A stretch of DNA of 32,561 nt. It comes from Phocaeicola plebeius (GTDB lineage: Bacteria; Bacteroidota; Bacteroidia; Bacteroidales; Bacteroidaceae). Where the stretch lies: NCBI GenBank assembly GCA_004558305.1, contig SFDG01000026.1, positions 1 through 32,561 of the forward strand, read 5' to 3'. Position 1 is the first letter of the stretch. Each line of letters opens with the position of its first letter. Made by a program: the position numbers and the translations under genes. Shown piece by piece: positions 8,578 through 15,526 of this stretch. The notes beneath the pieces are model-generated. The model worked only from the letters and a program-made list of their open reading frames with translations. It made no database searches and was not told the DNA's origin.

Positions 8578-10341
8578 ATGGAAGAAAGAACAGCCCCACA
8601 GAAAGCCAGACGCATCCCCTACGGCATGATGAACTTCGTGGCCATCCGCGAAGACAATTGTTACTATGTCGATAAGACACGGTTCATCGAGAAGATAGAA
8701 GACGCCAACAAGTACTTCTTCTTCATCCGCCCCCGACGGTTCGGCAAGAGCCTGACCATCTCCATGCTACAGCACTATTACGACATCAACCAGCAGGCGA
8801 AGTTCGAGCGGCTTTATGGCGACCTCTACATCGGCCAGCACCCTACGCCGGACCATAACAAGTACCTTGTCATCTACCTCAACTTTGCCGTCATTGACGC
8901 GGAACTGGACAATTACCGCACTTCGTTGGATGCCCATTGCAATACGCGTTTCAACTCCTTCTGTAACAGCTATGCCGCACTGCTGCCTCAAGGAATCAAG
9001 GAAGAGCTGAACCGGAAGAACGGTTGTGTAGAACAATTGGACTACCTGTACGATGAATGCGACAGAGCGGGGCTGAAAATCTATCTCTTCATCGACGAGT
9101 ACGACCACTTCACCAACCACATCCTCTCGGATGCCGCAAGGCTCGATGAATACAAGCAGGAGACGTACGGCACGGGCTACCTACGTACCTTCTTCAACAC
9201 CATCAAGGCAGGAACCTACTCGTCCATCGAGCGTGTCTTCATCACCGGTGTCAGTCCCGTGACGCTCGATGACCTGACCAGCGGATTCAACATCGGCACG
9301 AACTACTCCCTTGCCTACGGCTTCAACGAAATGGTGGGCTTCACCGAGGAGGAAGTGCGGGAGATGCTGTCGTATTACTCGCAGTACTACGAGTTCCATC
9401 ACACCGTCGATGAACTCATCGAGGTGATGAAGCCCTACTACGACAACTACTGCTTTGCCTCGAAAGCGTACGGAAAGACCACGATGTACAACTCCAACAT
9501 GGTGCTTTCGTTCCTCTATAAATACATCGACGACGGATGTGAACTGCCACAGCAGATGCTGGACGACAATATCCGCGTCGATTACAACAAGCTGCGCATG
9601 CTCATCCGCAAGGACAAGGAGTTCGCCCACGACGCCTCCGTCATCCAGACGCTCGTGTCGCAGGGCTTCGTGACAGGTGAGCTGAAGGTAGGCTTCCCGG
9701 CGGAGGACATCGCCAAAAGCGACAACTTCACCAGCCTGCTCTACTATTTCGGGATGGTGACCATCGGAGGAACGTTTATCGGCGACACGAAGTTCGTCAT
9801 CCCGAACGAAGTGGTGCGCGAACAGATCTACACGTATCTGCTCGACAACTATAAGGAGAACGACCTGTCCTTCGACAGCTACGACATCCGGAAGAAGGAA
9901 CAGCGCATGGCCTTTTTCGGCGACTTCCAGCCGTTCTTCCGCTACATCGCCGACAGCATCCATACCTATGCTTCGCAACGCGACCGGCAGAAGGGAGAGG
10001 CGTTCGTACACGGCTACACCCTGGCCCTGACCAGCCAGTGCCGTTTCTACCGTCCCATCTCCGAGCTGAACAACCAGGGCGGCTATGCTGACATCTTCCT
10101 CCGTCCGCTCCACGAAATCTTCACCGACATGGCGCACTCCTACATCATCGAGCTGAAGTACCTGAAAAGTCCAGCCACCGATGTCCAGGTGGCAGCCGCC
10201 GTCAGCGAAGCGAAGGCGCAGGTATGCCGCTATGCCGACTCGGTGAACGTGGGCCGTCACATCGGCCATACGCAGCTCCACAAGGTCTATGTGGTCTATC
10301 GCGGTGTGGAGATGGTAGCGTGTGAGGAAGTGGATACATGA
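8578..10341 (+). CDS. AAA-ATPase-like protein with C-terminal PD-(D/E)XK nuclease domain
   Basis: A 587-residue protein beginning at ATG 8578 (MEERTAPQ); an upstream in-frame extension would cross the promoter. The N-terminal half matches the AAA-ATPase-like family, with PYGMMNFVAIRED, the degenerate nucleotide loop IRPRRFGKS (residues 50-58) and Walker B LFIDEYDHF near residue 180. The C-terminal half resembles PD-(D/E)XK-type nucleases: GGYADIFLRP followed by SYIIELKYLK near residues 515-540. This family is heavily duplicated in gut Bacteroidales, with unproven function; defence or mobile-element roles are often suspected. The gene sits alone inside the tRNA-bounded block, immediately upstream of the palindromic array. 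The catalytic Asp and Glu-x-Lys are visible, so activity is plausible. Confidence 0.88.
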   Translation: MEERTAPQKARRIPYGMMNFVAIREDNCYYVDKTRFIEKIEDANKYFFFIRPRRFGKSLTISMLQHYYDINQQAKFERLYGDLYIGQHPTPDHNKYLVIYLNFAVIDAELDNYRTSLDAHCNTRFNSFCNSYAALLPQGIKEELNRKNGCVEQLDYLYDECDRAGLKIYLFIDEYDHFTNHILSDAARLDEYKQETYGTGYLRTFFNTIKAGTYSSIERVFITGVSPVTLDDLTSGFNIGTNYSLAYGFNEMVGFTEEEVREMLSYYSQYYEFHHTVDELIEVMKPYYDNYCFASKAYGKTTMYNSNMVLSFLYKYIDDGCELPQQMLDDNIRVDYNKLRMLIRKDKEFAHDASVIQTLVSQGFVTGELKVGFPAEDIAKSDNFTSLLYYFGMVTIGGTFIGDTKFVIPNEVVREQIYTYLLDNYKENDLSFDSYDIRKKEQRMAFFGDFQPFFRYIADSIHTYASQRDRQKGEAFVHGYTLALTSQCRFYRPISELNNQGGYADIFLRPLHEIFTDMAHSYIIELKYLKSPATDVQVAAAVSEAKAQVCRYADSVNVGRHIGHTQLHKVYVVYRGVEMVACEEVDT

Positions 10342-10390
10342 CCGTCAGCAAGTCTGTCCTGATTCCGTCTCGAAAGACATCTCCATCACG

Positions 10391-10474
10391 CGCAACCTAC
10401 GTTGAGACATATCGTCACCTGTGTTGTGATATATCGCAACACAGGTCGTTACATATCGCAACCTACGTTGCGAC
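10391..10474. repeat. Tandem array of 18-bp quasi-palindromes at 22-bp period
   Basis: Three units lie at 10401-10418, 10423-10440 and 10445-10462, each close to GTTGyGATATATCrCAAC with an ATAT centre, separated by 4-bp spacers (CTGT, ACAG). Flanking half-units occur at 10391-10396 and 10467-10474. The block 10417-10446 is a 30-bp palindrome with one non-matching symmetric pair. The 14-bp CGCAACCTACGTTG occurs twice, at 10391 and 10457. It starts 49 bp after the AAA-ATPase stop. The rest of this 355-bp intergenic region shows only the DUF4160 promoter. Confidence 0.85.
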
Positions 10475-10651
10475 TTATACGAATGAGCAAGAAGGCAGAT
10501 ACTGAACGACTTTCCGGAAGTTACCACCTTCCCTGACATGATTGGGAATGAAAGCCTGAAACGACATTTCCGGAATACCTGTTCCTCCGCTACGATTCGT
10601 GCGAAAAAGACACCGCCGATTTCGATGTGTAAGAATTATCACCTGATTTAT

Positions 10652-10682
10652 TTGGAAAAACCAAACCAAATCACTATTTTCG
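10652..10682 (+). promoter_or_regulatory. Promoter of the DUF4160/DUF2442 pair
   Basis: TTG at 10652-10654 (within TTTG), a 20-bp spacer and TATTTTCG at 10675-10682, one mismatch from TAnnTTTG. The DUF4160 start codon is 14 bp downstream. Confidence 0.6.
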
Positions 10683-10696
10683 CACAAAAACCAAGT

Positions 10697-10939
10697 ATGA
10701 GTCCAAGAGCACTATTAATAGATGGATATGATTATTTCTTTTATTCCCGTGAAGAGAAAAGGAAACATATTCATGTGGAAAAAGGTGACAAAGAGGCTAA
10801 ATTCTGGATGGAACCGCGAATAGAGATTGCCTACAATTTGGGGTTCACAACAAAAGAAATAAAAGAAATCTTGAAAACAATTAGTCAGTATGAGCGAATC
10901 ATTAATGAAAAATGGGACAGCCATTTCCACAGAGAATAA
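10697..10939 (+). CDS. DUF4160 family small protein
   Basis: An 80-residue protein starting at ATG 10697 (MSPRALLIDGYDYFFY). The family pattern is clear: a short N-terminal strand region, YSREEKRKHIHVEKGD with the HIHV motif at 24-27, then AKFWMEPRIEIAYNLGF and a C-terminal helix pair. A longer in-frame reading upstream crosses the promoter and does not look like protein. Its 3' end overlaps the DUF2442 gene by 50 bp in another frame. DUF4160 and DUF2442 genes commonly occur side by side, in an arrangement that resembles a toxin-antitoxin pair; which partner would be toxic, if either, is not shown here. The local base composition is more AT-rich than the surrounding genes, which suggests separate acquisition. 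Confidence 0.85.
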   Translation: MSPRALLIDGYDYFFYSREEKRKHIHVEKGDKEAKFWMEPRIEIAYNLGFTTKEIKEILKTISQYERIINEKWDSHFHRE

Positions 10940-11168
10940 AGTGGAGGTAACCTTCCTGTCACGCAATGGCTTGGTAGTGCGAGTAGGAATGCAAGAATAC
11001 TATTTGCCATATACGAAATTCCCGTGGTTTCAGAAAGCCACAGTAGAAGATGTATTCAATGTCGAACTACGCGGTAGGAACCGCTTACGCTGGGAAGCCT
11101 TAGATGTCGATTTAAGCATGTCTATCCTCCTGCATCCAGAGAACTATCCGTTGGTCAGCAACGGATGA
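10890..11168 (+). CDS. DUF2442 family small protein
   Basis: A 92-residue protein beginning at ATG 10890, or 87 residues from ATG 10905 (MKNGTAISTENK). The core matches the DUF2442 pattern: a beta-rich N-terminus (VEVTFLSRNGLVVRVG), YYLPYTKFPWF, and the closing RLRWEALDVDLSMSILL with the family's typical W..LD.DLS. Its start lies inside the DUF4160 gene, so the two are probably translationally coupled, with the DUF2442 ribosome-binding region inside the upstream coding sequence. A 7-bp hairpin with arms TCCCGAT/ATCGGGA at 11178-11196 follows the stop and may help end the transcript, although no U-run follows. Its role as an antitoxin is inference. Confidence 0.85.
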   Translation: MSESLMKNGTAISTENKVEVTFLSRNGLVVRVGMQEYYLPYTKFPWFQKATVEDVFNVELRGRNRLRWEALDVDLSMSILLHPENYPLVSNG

Positions 11169-11177
11169 AACCGAACT

Positions 11178-11196
11178 TCCCGATTCACTATCGGGA
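11178..11196 (+). terminator. Possible hairpin terminator after DUF2442
   Basis: A perfect 7-bp stem (11178-11184 with 11190-11196) and 5-nt loop, 9 bp after the stop codon. No U-tract follows, so termination would be weak or factor-assisted. Confidence 0.35.
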
Positions 11197-11249
11197 GACC
11201 ACTTTCCCCCAGCCATGATTGGCCATTCCGAATACAATGATTATAGTTG

Positions 11250-11283
11250 CACTGCGTAAAAATACGCACTCCACTGCGTAAAA
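11250..11283. repeat. 12-bp direct repeat CACTGCGTAAAA, two copies at 22-bp period
   Basis: Copies lie at 11250-11261 and 11272-11283. Between them TGCGTA/TACGCA (11253-11268) also forms a 6-bp inverted repeat. The sequence differs from the array at 10391 but has the same 22-bp period. Confidence 0.55.
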
Positions 11284-11349
11284 TGTAACCGTATGTACAA
11301 AAGAGCAGAATATCAGATCATTAAAAGGCGGCGTGGGTGAACGACAATT

Positions 11350-11574
11350 ATGACCATTGTCCTAGCCCACGAAGCACTGGGAAGCCTGTTCTTCGGACGC
11401 ATCGGACAGGTACAAATAAACGGAGAATACCGCGTGGTCACGATTCCGCTGACCAAAGACACGCAACTGAATAGCCCTGTCCGTCAGCTGCGACCGACAG
11501 ACAACACTCCCGCCACCCACAGCGAGGAACATCCAACGTCTGCAAAGCCAATGCTCTGTGGCAAAAAAGGGTAG
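11350..11574 (+). CDS. Short open frame of doubtful coding status, 74 aa
   Basis: The frame begins at ATG 11350 and ends a few bases into the right direct repeat. Its first 50 codons (for example GEYRVVTIPLTKDTQL) read like real protein, while the last 20 (HSEEHPTSAKPMLCGKKG) look random. I do not recognise the family. It may be the end of a gene broken at the block boundary, or simple chance. No promoter or ribosome-binding site is evident. Confidence 0.25.
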   Translation: MTIVLAHEALGSLFFGRIGQVQINGEYRVVTIPLTKDTQLNSPVRQLRPTDNTPATHSEEHPTSAKPMLCGKKG

Positions 11575-11638
11575 CCCAGTCGGTTAGAGCATCTGACTGT
11601 CAATCAGAGAATCCTTGGTTCAAGTCCAAGACGAAGAG
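11572..11638 (+). pseudogene. 5'-truncated tRNA-Asn remnant (right repeat copy)
   Basis: This matches tRNA-Asn from TAGC(C/T)CAGTCGG to the discriminator base, with an intact T-arm and 3' acceptor strand ACGAAGA. The 5' acceptor strand is missing: the preceding bases (AAAAAAGGG) cannot pair with it. The D-stem has a mismatch (GCCC/GAGC) and the anticodon has changed from GTT to GTC. It should not fold into a functional tRNA. It is followed directly by an intact terminator. Confidence 0.85.
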
Positions 11639-11640
11639 TA

Positions 11641-11678
11641 AAAAAAGTCCGTTTCTCCTTGTGAAACGGACTTTTTTT
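11641..11678 (+). terminator. Strong intrinsic terminator of the ancestral tRNA-Asn array
   Basis: AGTCCGTTTC (11646-11655) pairs with GAAACGGACT (11663-11672) across a 7-nt loop, flanked by an A-run and followed by a T-run. Only its left arm is also present after tRNA-Asn copy 3. Confidence 0.9.
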
Positions 11679-11752
11679 GTGCGCTACGCCGAATACTTTC
11701 TGCGGTAGGAACAGACATCCGGAAGCTCCTCTTCAATTTTATTTAGGATTTA

Positions 11753-11783
11753 TTGCACATTTCATCCGACTTTCGTACCTTTG
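11753..11783 (+). promoter_or_regulatory. Promoter of the xpt operon
   Basis: TTG at 11753-11755, a 20-bp spacer, then TACCTTTG at 11776-11783. This is an exact match, giving a leader of only about 35 nt, too short to hold a purine riboswitch. Confidence 0.8.
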
Positions 11784-11824
11784 GCTGCACATTTATAAAG
11801 AGAACCTTCCAAACAAAAAAAAAC

Positions 11825-12445
11825 ATGAATTTCCTTGAAGAAAAAATCCTGCGGAATGGAGTCATCAAACAGGGGAACATCCTGAAAGTGGACAGTTTCC
11901 TCAACCATCAAATCGACGTAGATACCACCCGTCAGATGGCCTACGAGTTCAAACGTCGTTTTCGCGACATAGAGGTGAACAAGATTCTCACCATCGAGGC
12001 CAGCGGCATTGCCATCGCTACCTTAGTGGGCCACCTCTACGACGTGCCGGTGGTGTTTGCCAAGAAGAGCGAAACGGCCAACAGTACCGATGACAAATAT
12101 GTGTCAAAGGCCTACTCGTTCACCCATAAGCGGCATAACAATGTTTTTGTGTCCCGACCTTATCTTTCCGCCTCCGACAAGGTGCTGATTATCGATGACT
12201 TTCTGGCCGACGGCGAGGCATGCCATGCGCTCATTGACCTGGTCCACCAATCCGGCGGCGAAGTGGCGGGCATCGGCATCGCCATCGAGAAGGGACAACA
12301 GAAAGGCGGAAGCACACTGCGGGCCGAGGGCTACCGGCTGGAGTCCATCGCCATCATCGAATCGATGGACTGGGAGACGCAAATCATCCGTTTCCGCGAA
12401 CAGCCACAACCACCTATCTGCAACACCCACTTAAAGATGGGGTAA
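11825..12445 (+). CDS. xpt: Xanthine phosphoribosyltransferase
   Basis: Converts xanthine plus PRPP to XMP in purine salvage, in the cytoplasm. It has 206 residues, near the usual 190. ATG 11825 (MNFLEEKILRNGVIKQG) is the conserved start; the upstream in-frame extension overlaps the promoter. The type I PRTase fold is shown by ILTIEASGIAIA (residues 54-65), the flexible-loop region KKSETANS (80-87) and the PRPP-binding signature VLIIDDFLADGEA (120-132). It is the first gene of an operon with the NCS2 permease 43 bp downstream and a DUF5020 outer-membrane protein, so substrate entry and trapping appear to be encoded together. The motif set fits xanthine rather than orotate or uracil enzymes. 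Confidence 0.93.
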   Translation: MNFLEEKILRNGVIKQGNILKVDSFLNHQIDVDTTRQMAYEFKRRFRDIEVNKILTIEASGIAIATLVGHLYDVPVVFAKKSETANSTDDKYVSKAYSFTHKRHNNVFVSRPYLSASDKVLIIDDFLADGEACHALIDLVHQSGGEVAGIGIAIEKGQQKGGSTLRAEGYRLESIAIIESMDWETQIIRFREQPQPPICNTHLKMG

Positions 12446-12488
12446 GGCAACAAGATAACAACACCCGACAACATCTATCCATCAACTT

Positions 12489-13784
12489 ATGACTAATCCA
12501 ACTATTTACAGTTTGAACGGCCGCGTGCCCTTGAAACAGGCTGTTCCTTTCGGCCTACAGCATGTGTTGGCCATGTTTGTCGCCAACATCACTCCCATTA
12601 TCATCCTGGCCAATGTGGTGGGCATCGATGCTTCGCTCAGTGCCAGTCTGGTACAGAACTGCATGATCATTGCCGGCCTCGGTACCCTGGTACAGCTCTA
12701 TCCCGTATGGCGTATCGGATCGCGTCTGCCCATCGTGATGGGCATTAGTTTCACCTTTCTCTCGCTGGCCATCGCCATTGCTTCGGCGCAAGGCATGGGC
12801 ACACTGATAGGAGCCGTCATCGTGGGCGGTCTGCTGGAAGGCTGCTTGGGCCTCTGCTCCAAGATATGGACCCGCTTCATCACCCCTGTGGTAGCGGCTA
12901 CGGTGGTGACCGCCATCGGCTTCTCACTGCTCCCCATCGGAGCCAACAGCTTCGGGGGCGGACAGGGAGTGGCGGACTTCGGTCAGCTGCATCATTGGAT
13001 AGTGGGCACCGTCACCTTGCTGACCTGTATGCTGACTCATGTCTATGCCCACGGCTTCCTCCGCTCTCTCTCCATTCTCGTGGGACTGGTAGTAGGCTAT
13101 ATCGTGTCACTCTGCATGGGATTGATCGATTACTCAGCTCTGCAGCAGGCTAACGTGATGGCATTGCCACAGCTGCTCCCCTTCACTCCCGAATTCCACA
13201 TCGGCACTATACTGGCCATCTTCTGCGTCTATTTGGTATCGGCCACCGAAACCATCGGCGACACATCGGCCCTATGCTCCAGTGCCCTGGGGCGCGAAGT
13301 AAAGGAACGGGAGCTGGGTGCTTCGGTGGCGTGCGACGGCTTTGTGAGCACCGTGGCCGGCCTGTTTGGCTGTACGCCCATCACCTCCTTCTCGCAAAAT
13401 GTGGGCTTGACCGCCATCTCGAAGGTTGTGAACCGCTTTGCCATCGCCACGGGTGCGGTCATCATGATTGTTGGCGGCCTCTTCCCCGCCGTGGGCATCC
13501 TGCTCACCACGATACCGCAGGCCGTATTGGGCGGATGCACACTGATGATGTTCGGCAGCATCCTCTTCGCCGGCTTCGGCATGCTGGCCAAGAGCGGTTT
13601 CTCACAACGCAACATGATCATTGTGAGTGTTTCACTCAGCGTAGGACTGGGCTTCACGCAGGCCTCGTCGCTCTTCGACATCTTCCCTCAAATGATGCGG
13701 ACCATCTTTGCCGACAACTGCGTGGCAGTGGCCTTCCTGCTGGCCCTACTGCTGGAACTCACGCTGCCCAAGAAGGTGGAGTGA
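12489..13784 (+). CDS. NCS2-family nucleobase permease, probably xanthine
   Basis: A 431-residue inner-membrane symporter with about 12-14 hydrophobic segments. The N-terminus (VPLKQAVPFGLQHVLAMF) is characteristic of the NCS2 family. In the transmembrane 8 region the substrate-binding Glu is present in SATETIGDTSALC, and the transmembrane 10 signature appears as GCTPITSFSQNVGLTAIS, with the Gln-Asn pair typical of purine/xanthine members. Its position between xpt and a Tsx-like outer-membrane protein supports xanthine (or a related purine) as the substrate; uracil is less likely. No frameshift or unusual length is seen. Confidence 0.9.
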   Translation: MTNPTIYSLNGRVPLKQAVPFGLQHVLAMFVANITPIIILANVVGIDASLSASLVQNCMIIAGLGTLVQLYPVWRIGSRLPIVMGISFTFLSLAIAIASAQGMGTLIGAVIVGGLLEGCLGLCSKIWTRFITPVVAATVVTAIGFSLLPIGANSFGGGQGVADFGQLHHWIVGTVTLLTCMLTHVYAHGFLRSLSILVGLVVGYIVSLCMGLIDYSALQQANVMALPQLLPFTPEFHIGTILAIFCVYLVSATETIGDTSALCSSALGREVKERELGASVACDGFVSTVAGLFGCTPITSFSQNVGLTAISKVVNRFAIATGAVIMIVGGLFPAVGILLTTIPQAVLGGCTLMMFGSILFAGFGMLAKSGFSQRNMIIVSVSLSVGLGFTQASSLFDIFPQMMRTIFADNCVAVAFLLALLLELTLPKKVE

Positions 13785-13833
13785 GACGGATTGAATCAAG
13801 AAAACCATCAACGATTACTAAAGAACAGCTGAC

Positions 13834-14538
13834 ATGAAAAGATTTTACTTACTGACACTGCTGGCCATCGCATACTGTTGCCAGCTCGCCGCACAGAACG
13901 TGCAGTTACACTACGATTTCGGACACTCCCTGTACGACGAGCTGAAAGAGCGTCCCAAACTGACCTCGACCGTAGAAATGTTCAAGCCCGACAAATGGGG
14001 AAGCACCTTCTTCTTTGTGGATATGGATTACGGGGATGGAGAAGTGCAGTCCGCCTATTGGGAAATCTCCCGTGAACTGCGATTCTGGAAAGCGCCCATC
14101 TCGCTGCATGTGGAGTACAACGGCGGCATCAAGTACATCAAGGATGCCTACCTGGCCGGTGTGACGTACTCGTACAACAACAAGGACTACACGAAAGGGT
14201 TCACGTTCAGCCCCATGTACAAGTACCTGCGGAGCAATCCCACGCCCAACAGCTTCCAGCTGACCGGTACGTGGTACCTCCACTTCGGTAGCGGCAAGTT
14301 CTCGTGCACAGGTTTTGCCGACTTCTGGCGCGAGGAGCACACGGATGCCAAAGGAAACGCCCACGACTTTGTCTTCCTGGCCGAGCCCCAGTTCTGGGTG
14401 AACCTGAACGCCTTCAAGGGCATTGATGACGACTTCCGCCTCAGCATCGGCACGGAATGGGAAATCTCGAACAACTTCGCCGTGATGGACGGATGGAAAT
14501 GGAATCCTACACTGGCGGTGAAATGGTCGTTCAACTGA
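13834..14538 (+). CDS. DUF5020/Tsx-like outer-membrane protein
   Basis: A 234-residue exported protein with signal peptide MKRFYLLTLLAIAYCCQLAAQ. The mature part alternates polar and aromatic residues in strand-like stretches (GSTFFFVDMDYGDG, ELRFWKAPISLHVEYNGG, FSPMYKYLRSNP) and ends in an aromatic (KWSFN), as expected for a small beta-barrel. It resembles the DUF5020 family, related to the nucleoside channel Tsx. It lies 49 bp downstream of the xanthine permease on the same strand, so it probably supplies the outer-membrane step of purine uptake. The channel role is inference from fold and context. Confidence 0.78.
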   Translation: MKRFYLLTLLAIAYCCQLAAQNVQLHYDFGHSLYDELKERPKLTSTVEMFKPDKWGSTFFFVDMDYGDGEVQSAYWEISRELRFWKAPISLHVEYNGGIKYIKDAYLAGVTYSYNNKDYTKGFTFSPMYKYLRSNPTPNSFQLTGTWYLHFGSGKFSCTGFADFWREEHTDAKGNAHDFVFLAEPQFWVNLNAFKGIDDDFRLSIGTEWEISNNFAVMDGWKWNPTLAVKWSFN

Positions 14539-14585
14539 TCAGTGCCAGAAACAGCTGACAAGAAACAACACAAACAGCACTGTAC

Positions 14586-15416
14586 TTATTCCAGTACCAC
14601 CCTGCTGACCTCGACCTGCTGCTGCAGGAAGACGGTGGCAGACTCGCGGAACTTGTCCTCGGATTCCGTTGTCAGGAACCGGCAGGTTCCGCCTACCGTG
14701 CAGCGGATACGGATTTCATCGTGGCGGCTCAGATAGTCTTTCAGACGGGCCGCCACGTATTCTCCTTGCGCCACTAACCGGATACCCGCCGGCGTATAGC
14801 GGCGAATCTTTTCCATGAGCAGGGGATAATGCGTACATCCCAGTATCAATGTATCAATCAAGGGGTCTTGTTCCAACAAGGCATCAATGTACTTGCGGAC
14901 AAAGTAATCGGCTCCTGGCGAAGCATATTCCTGGTTCTCCACCAACGGCACCCACATGGGACAGGGCATCCCCGTGACTTCCACATCAGGATAGAGCTTC
15001 TTGATTTCCAAGGGATAGGAACGGGAAAGGATGGTTCCGGCCGTAGCCAGCACACCGACATGGCGGGAACGGGTAATTTCCCCGATGGCCTCTACCGTGG
15101 GACGGATGACGCCCAAAACCCGGTTGGCAGGTGCCAGATGGGGCAAGTCTATCTGCTGGATGCTCCGCAAGGCCTTGGCGGACGCCGTATTGCAGGCCAG
15201 TATCACCAACGGGCAACCCAACTCGAACAGTTTCTTCACGGCCTGCAACGTAAACTGGTACACGACCTCGAACGAACGGGTACCGTAGGGGGTACGGGCA
15301 TTGTCGCCCAAATAGATATAGTTGTATTGGGGAAGCTGTTCACGAATCTTGTCGAGAATGGTGAGTCCTCCGTATCCGGAGTCGAACACACCGATGGGAC
15401 CTGGCTGCAAATTCAT
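14586..15416 (-). CDS. murI: Glutamate racemase
   Basis: Interconverts L- and D-glutamate to supply peptidoglycan precursors. It has 276 residues from ATG 15416 (MNLQPGPIGVFDSGYGG); ten upstream codons lie inside a hairpin U-run and are excluded. The Asp/Ser pair of FDSGYGG is at 12-13, and the two catalytic cysteines are Cys75 (ILACNTASA) and Cys194 (LGCTHYPLL). It is the last gene of the minus-strand envelope operon, 110 bp after the second skp. A large hairpin in that gap suggests partial termination or processing between them. Assignment is firm. Confidence 0.95.
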   Translation of the reverse strand: MNLQPGPIGVFDSGYGGLTILDKIREQLPQYNYIYLGDNARTPYGTRSFEVVYQFTLQAVKKLFELGCPLVILACNTASAKALRSIQQIDLPHLAPANRVLGVIRPTVEAIGEITRSRHVGVLATAGTILSRSYPLEIKKLYPDVEVTGMPCPMWVPLVENQEYASPGADYFVRKYIDALLEQDPLIDTLILGCTHYPLLMEKIRRYTPAGIRLVAQGEYVAARLKDYLSRHDEIRIRCTVGGTCRFLTTESEDKFRESATVFLQQQVEVSRVVLE

Positions 15417-15436
15417 AGGGAAAAGGATAGAAAATG

Positions 15437-15505
15437 AAAAAGACACAAAGGGACAAAGAGGAAGAACAGCGCATCGGCTCCACCACCACTTTGTACCTTT
15501 GTGTC
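15437..15505 (-). terminator. Long hairpin with U-run between skp and murI
   Basis: On the minus strand the arm at 15505-15489 pairs with 15458-15442 over 17 positions with one mismatch (core ACACAAAGG/CCTTTGTGT), enclosing a 30-nt loop and followed by a run of Us. It would act as an attenuating terminator ahead of murI. Confidence 0.6.
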
Positions 15506-15526
15506 TATGTGTACGGAAGGAGTACG

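Noticed and set aside
9181..10281. 366-codon minus-strand frame opposite the AAA-ATPase
   Set aside because: Val/His/Asp-rich shadow of a gene with clear family motifs; no ribosome-binding site.
10391..10474. Possible CRISPR array
   Set aside because: Spacers are only 4 bp and the units are palindromic at a 22-bp period; there is no room for unique spacers and no cas gene is present.
4114..11571. A complete integrative element with its own integrase
   Set aside because: Every sizeable frame in the interval is accounted for and none is an integrase, transposase, relaxase or replication protein. Only the boundary repeats support mobility.
11572..11638. A functional tRNA-Asp (anticodon GTC)
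   Set aside because: The 5' acceptor strand is missing, the D-stem is mismatched, and the rest is clearly derived from tRNA-Asn.
11784..11824. Purine riboswitch before xpt
   Set aside because: The predicted leader is about 35 nt, too short for the aptamer, and no conserved three-way-junction sequence is visible.
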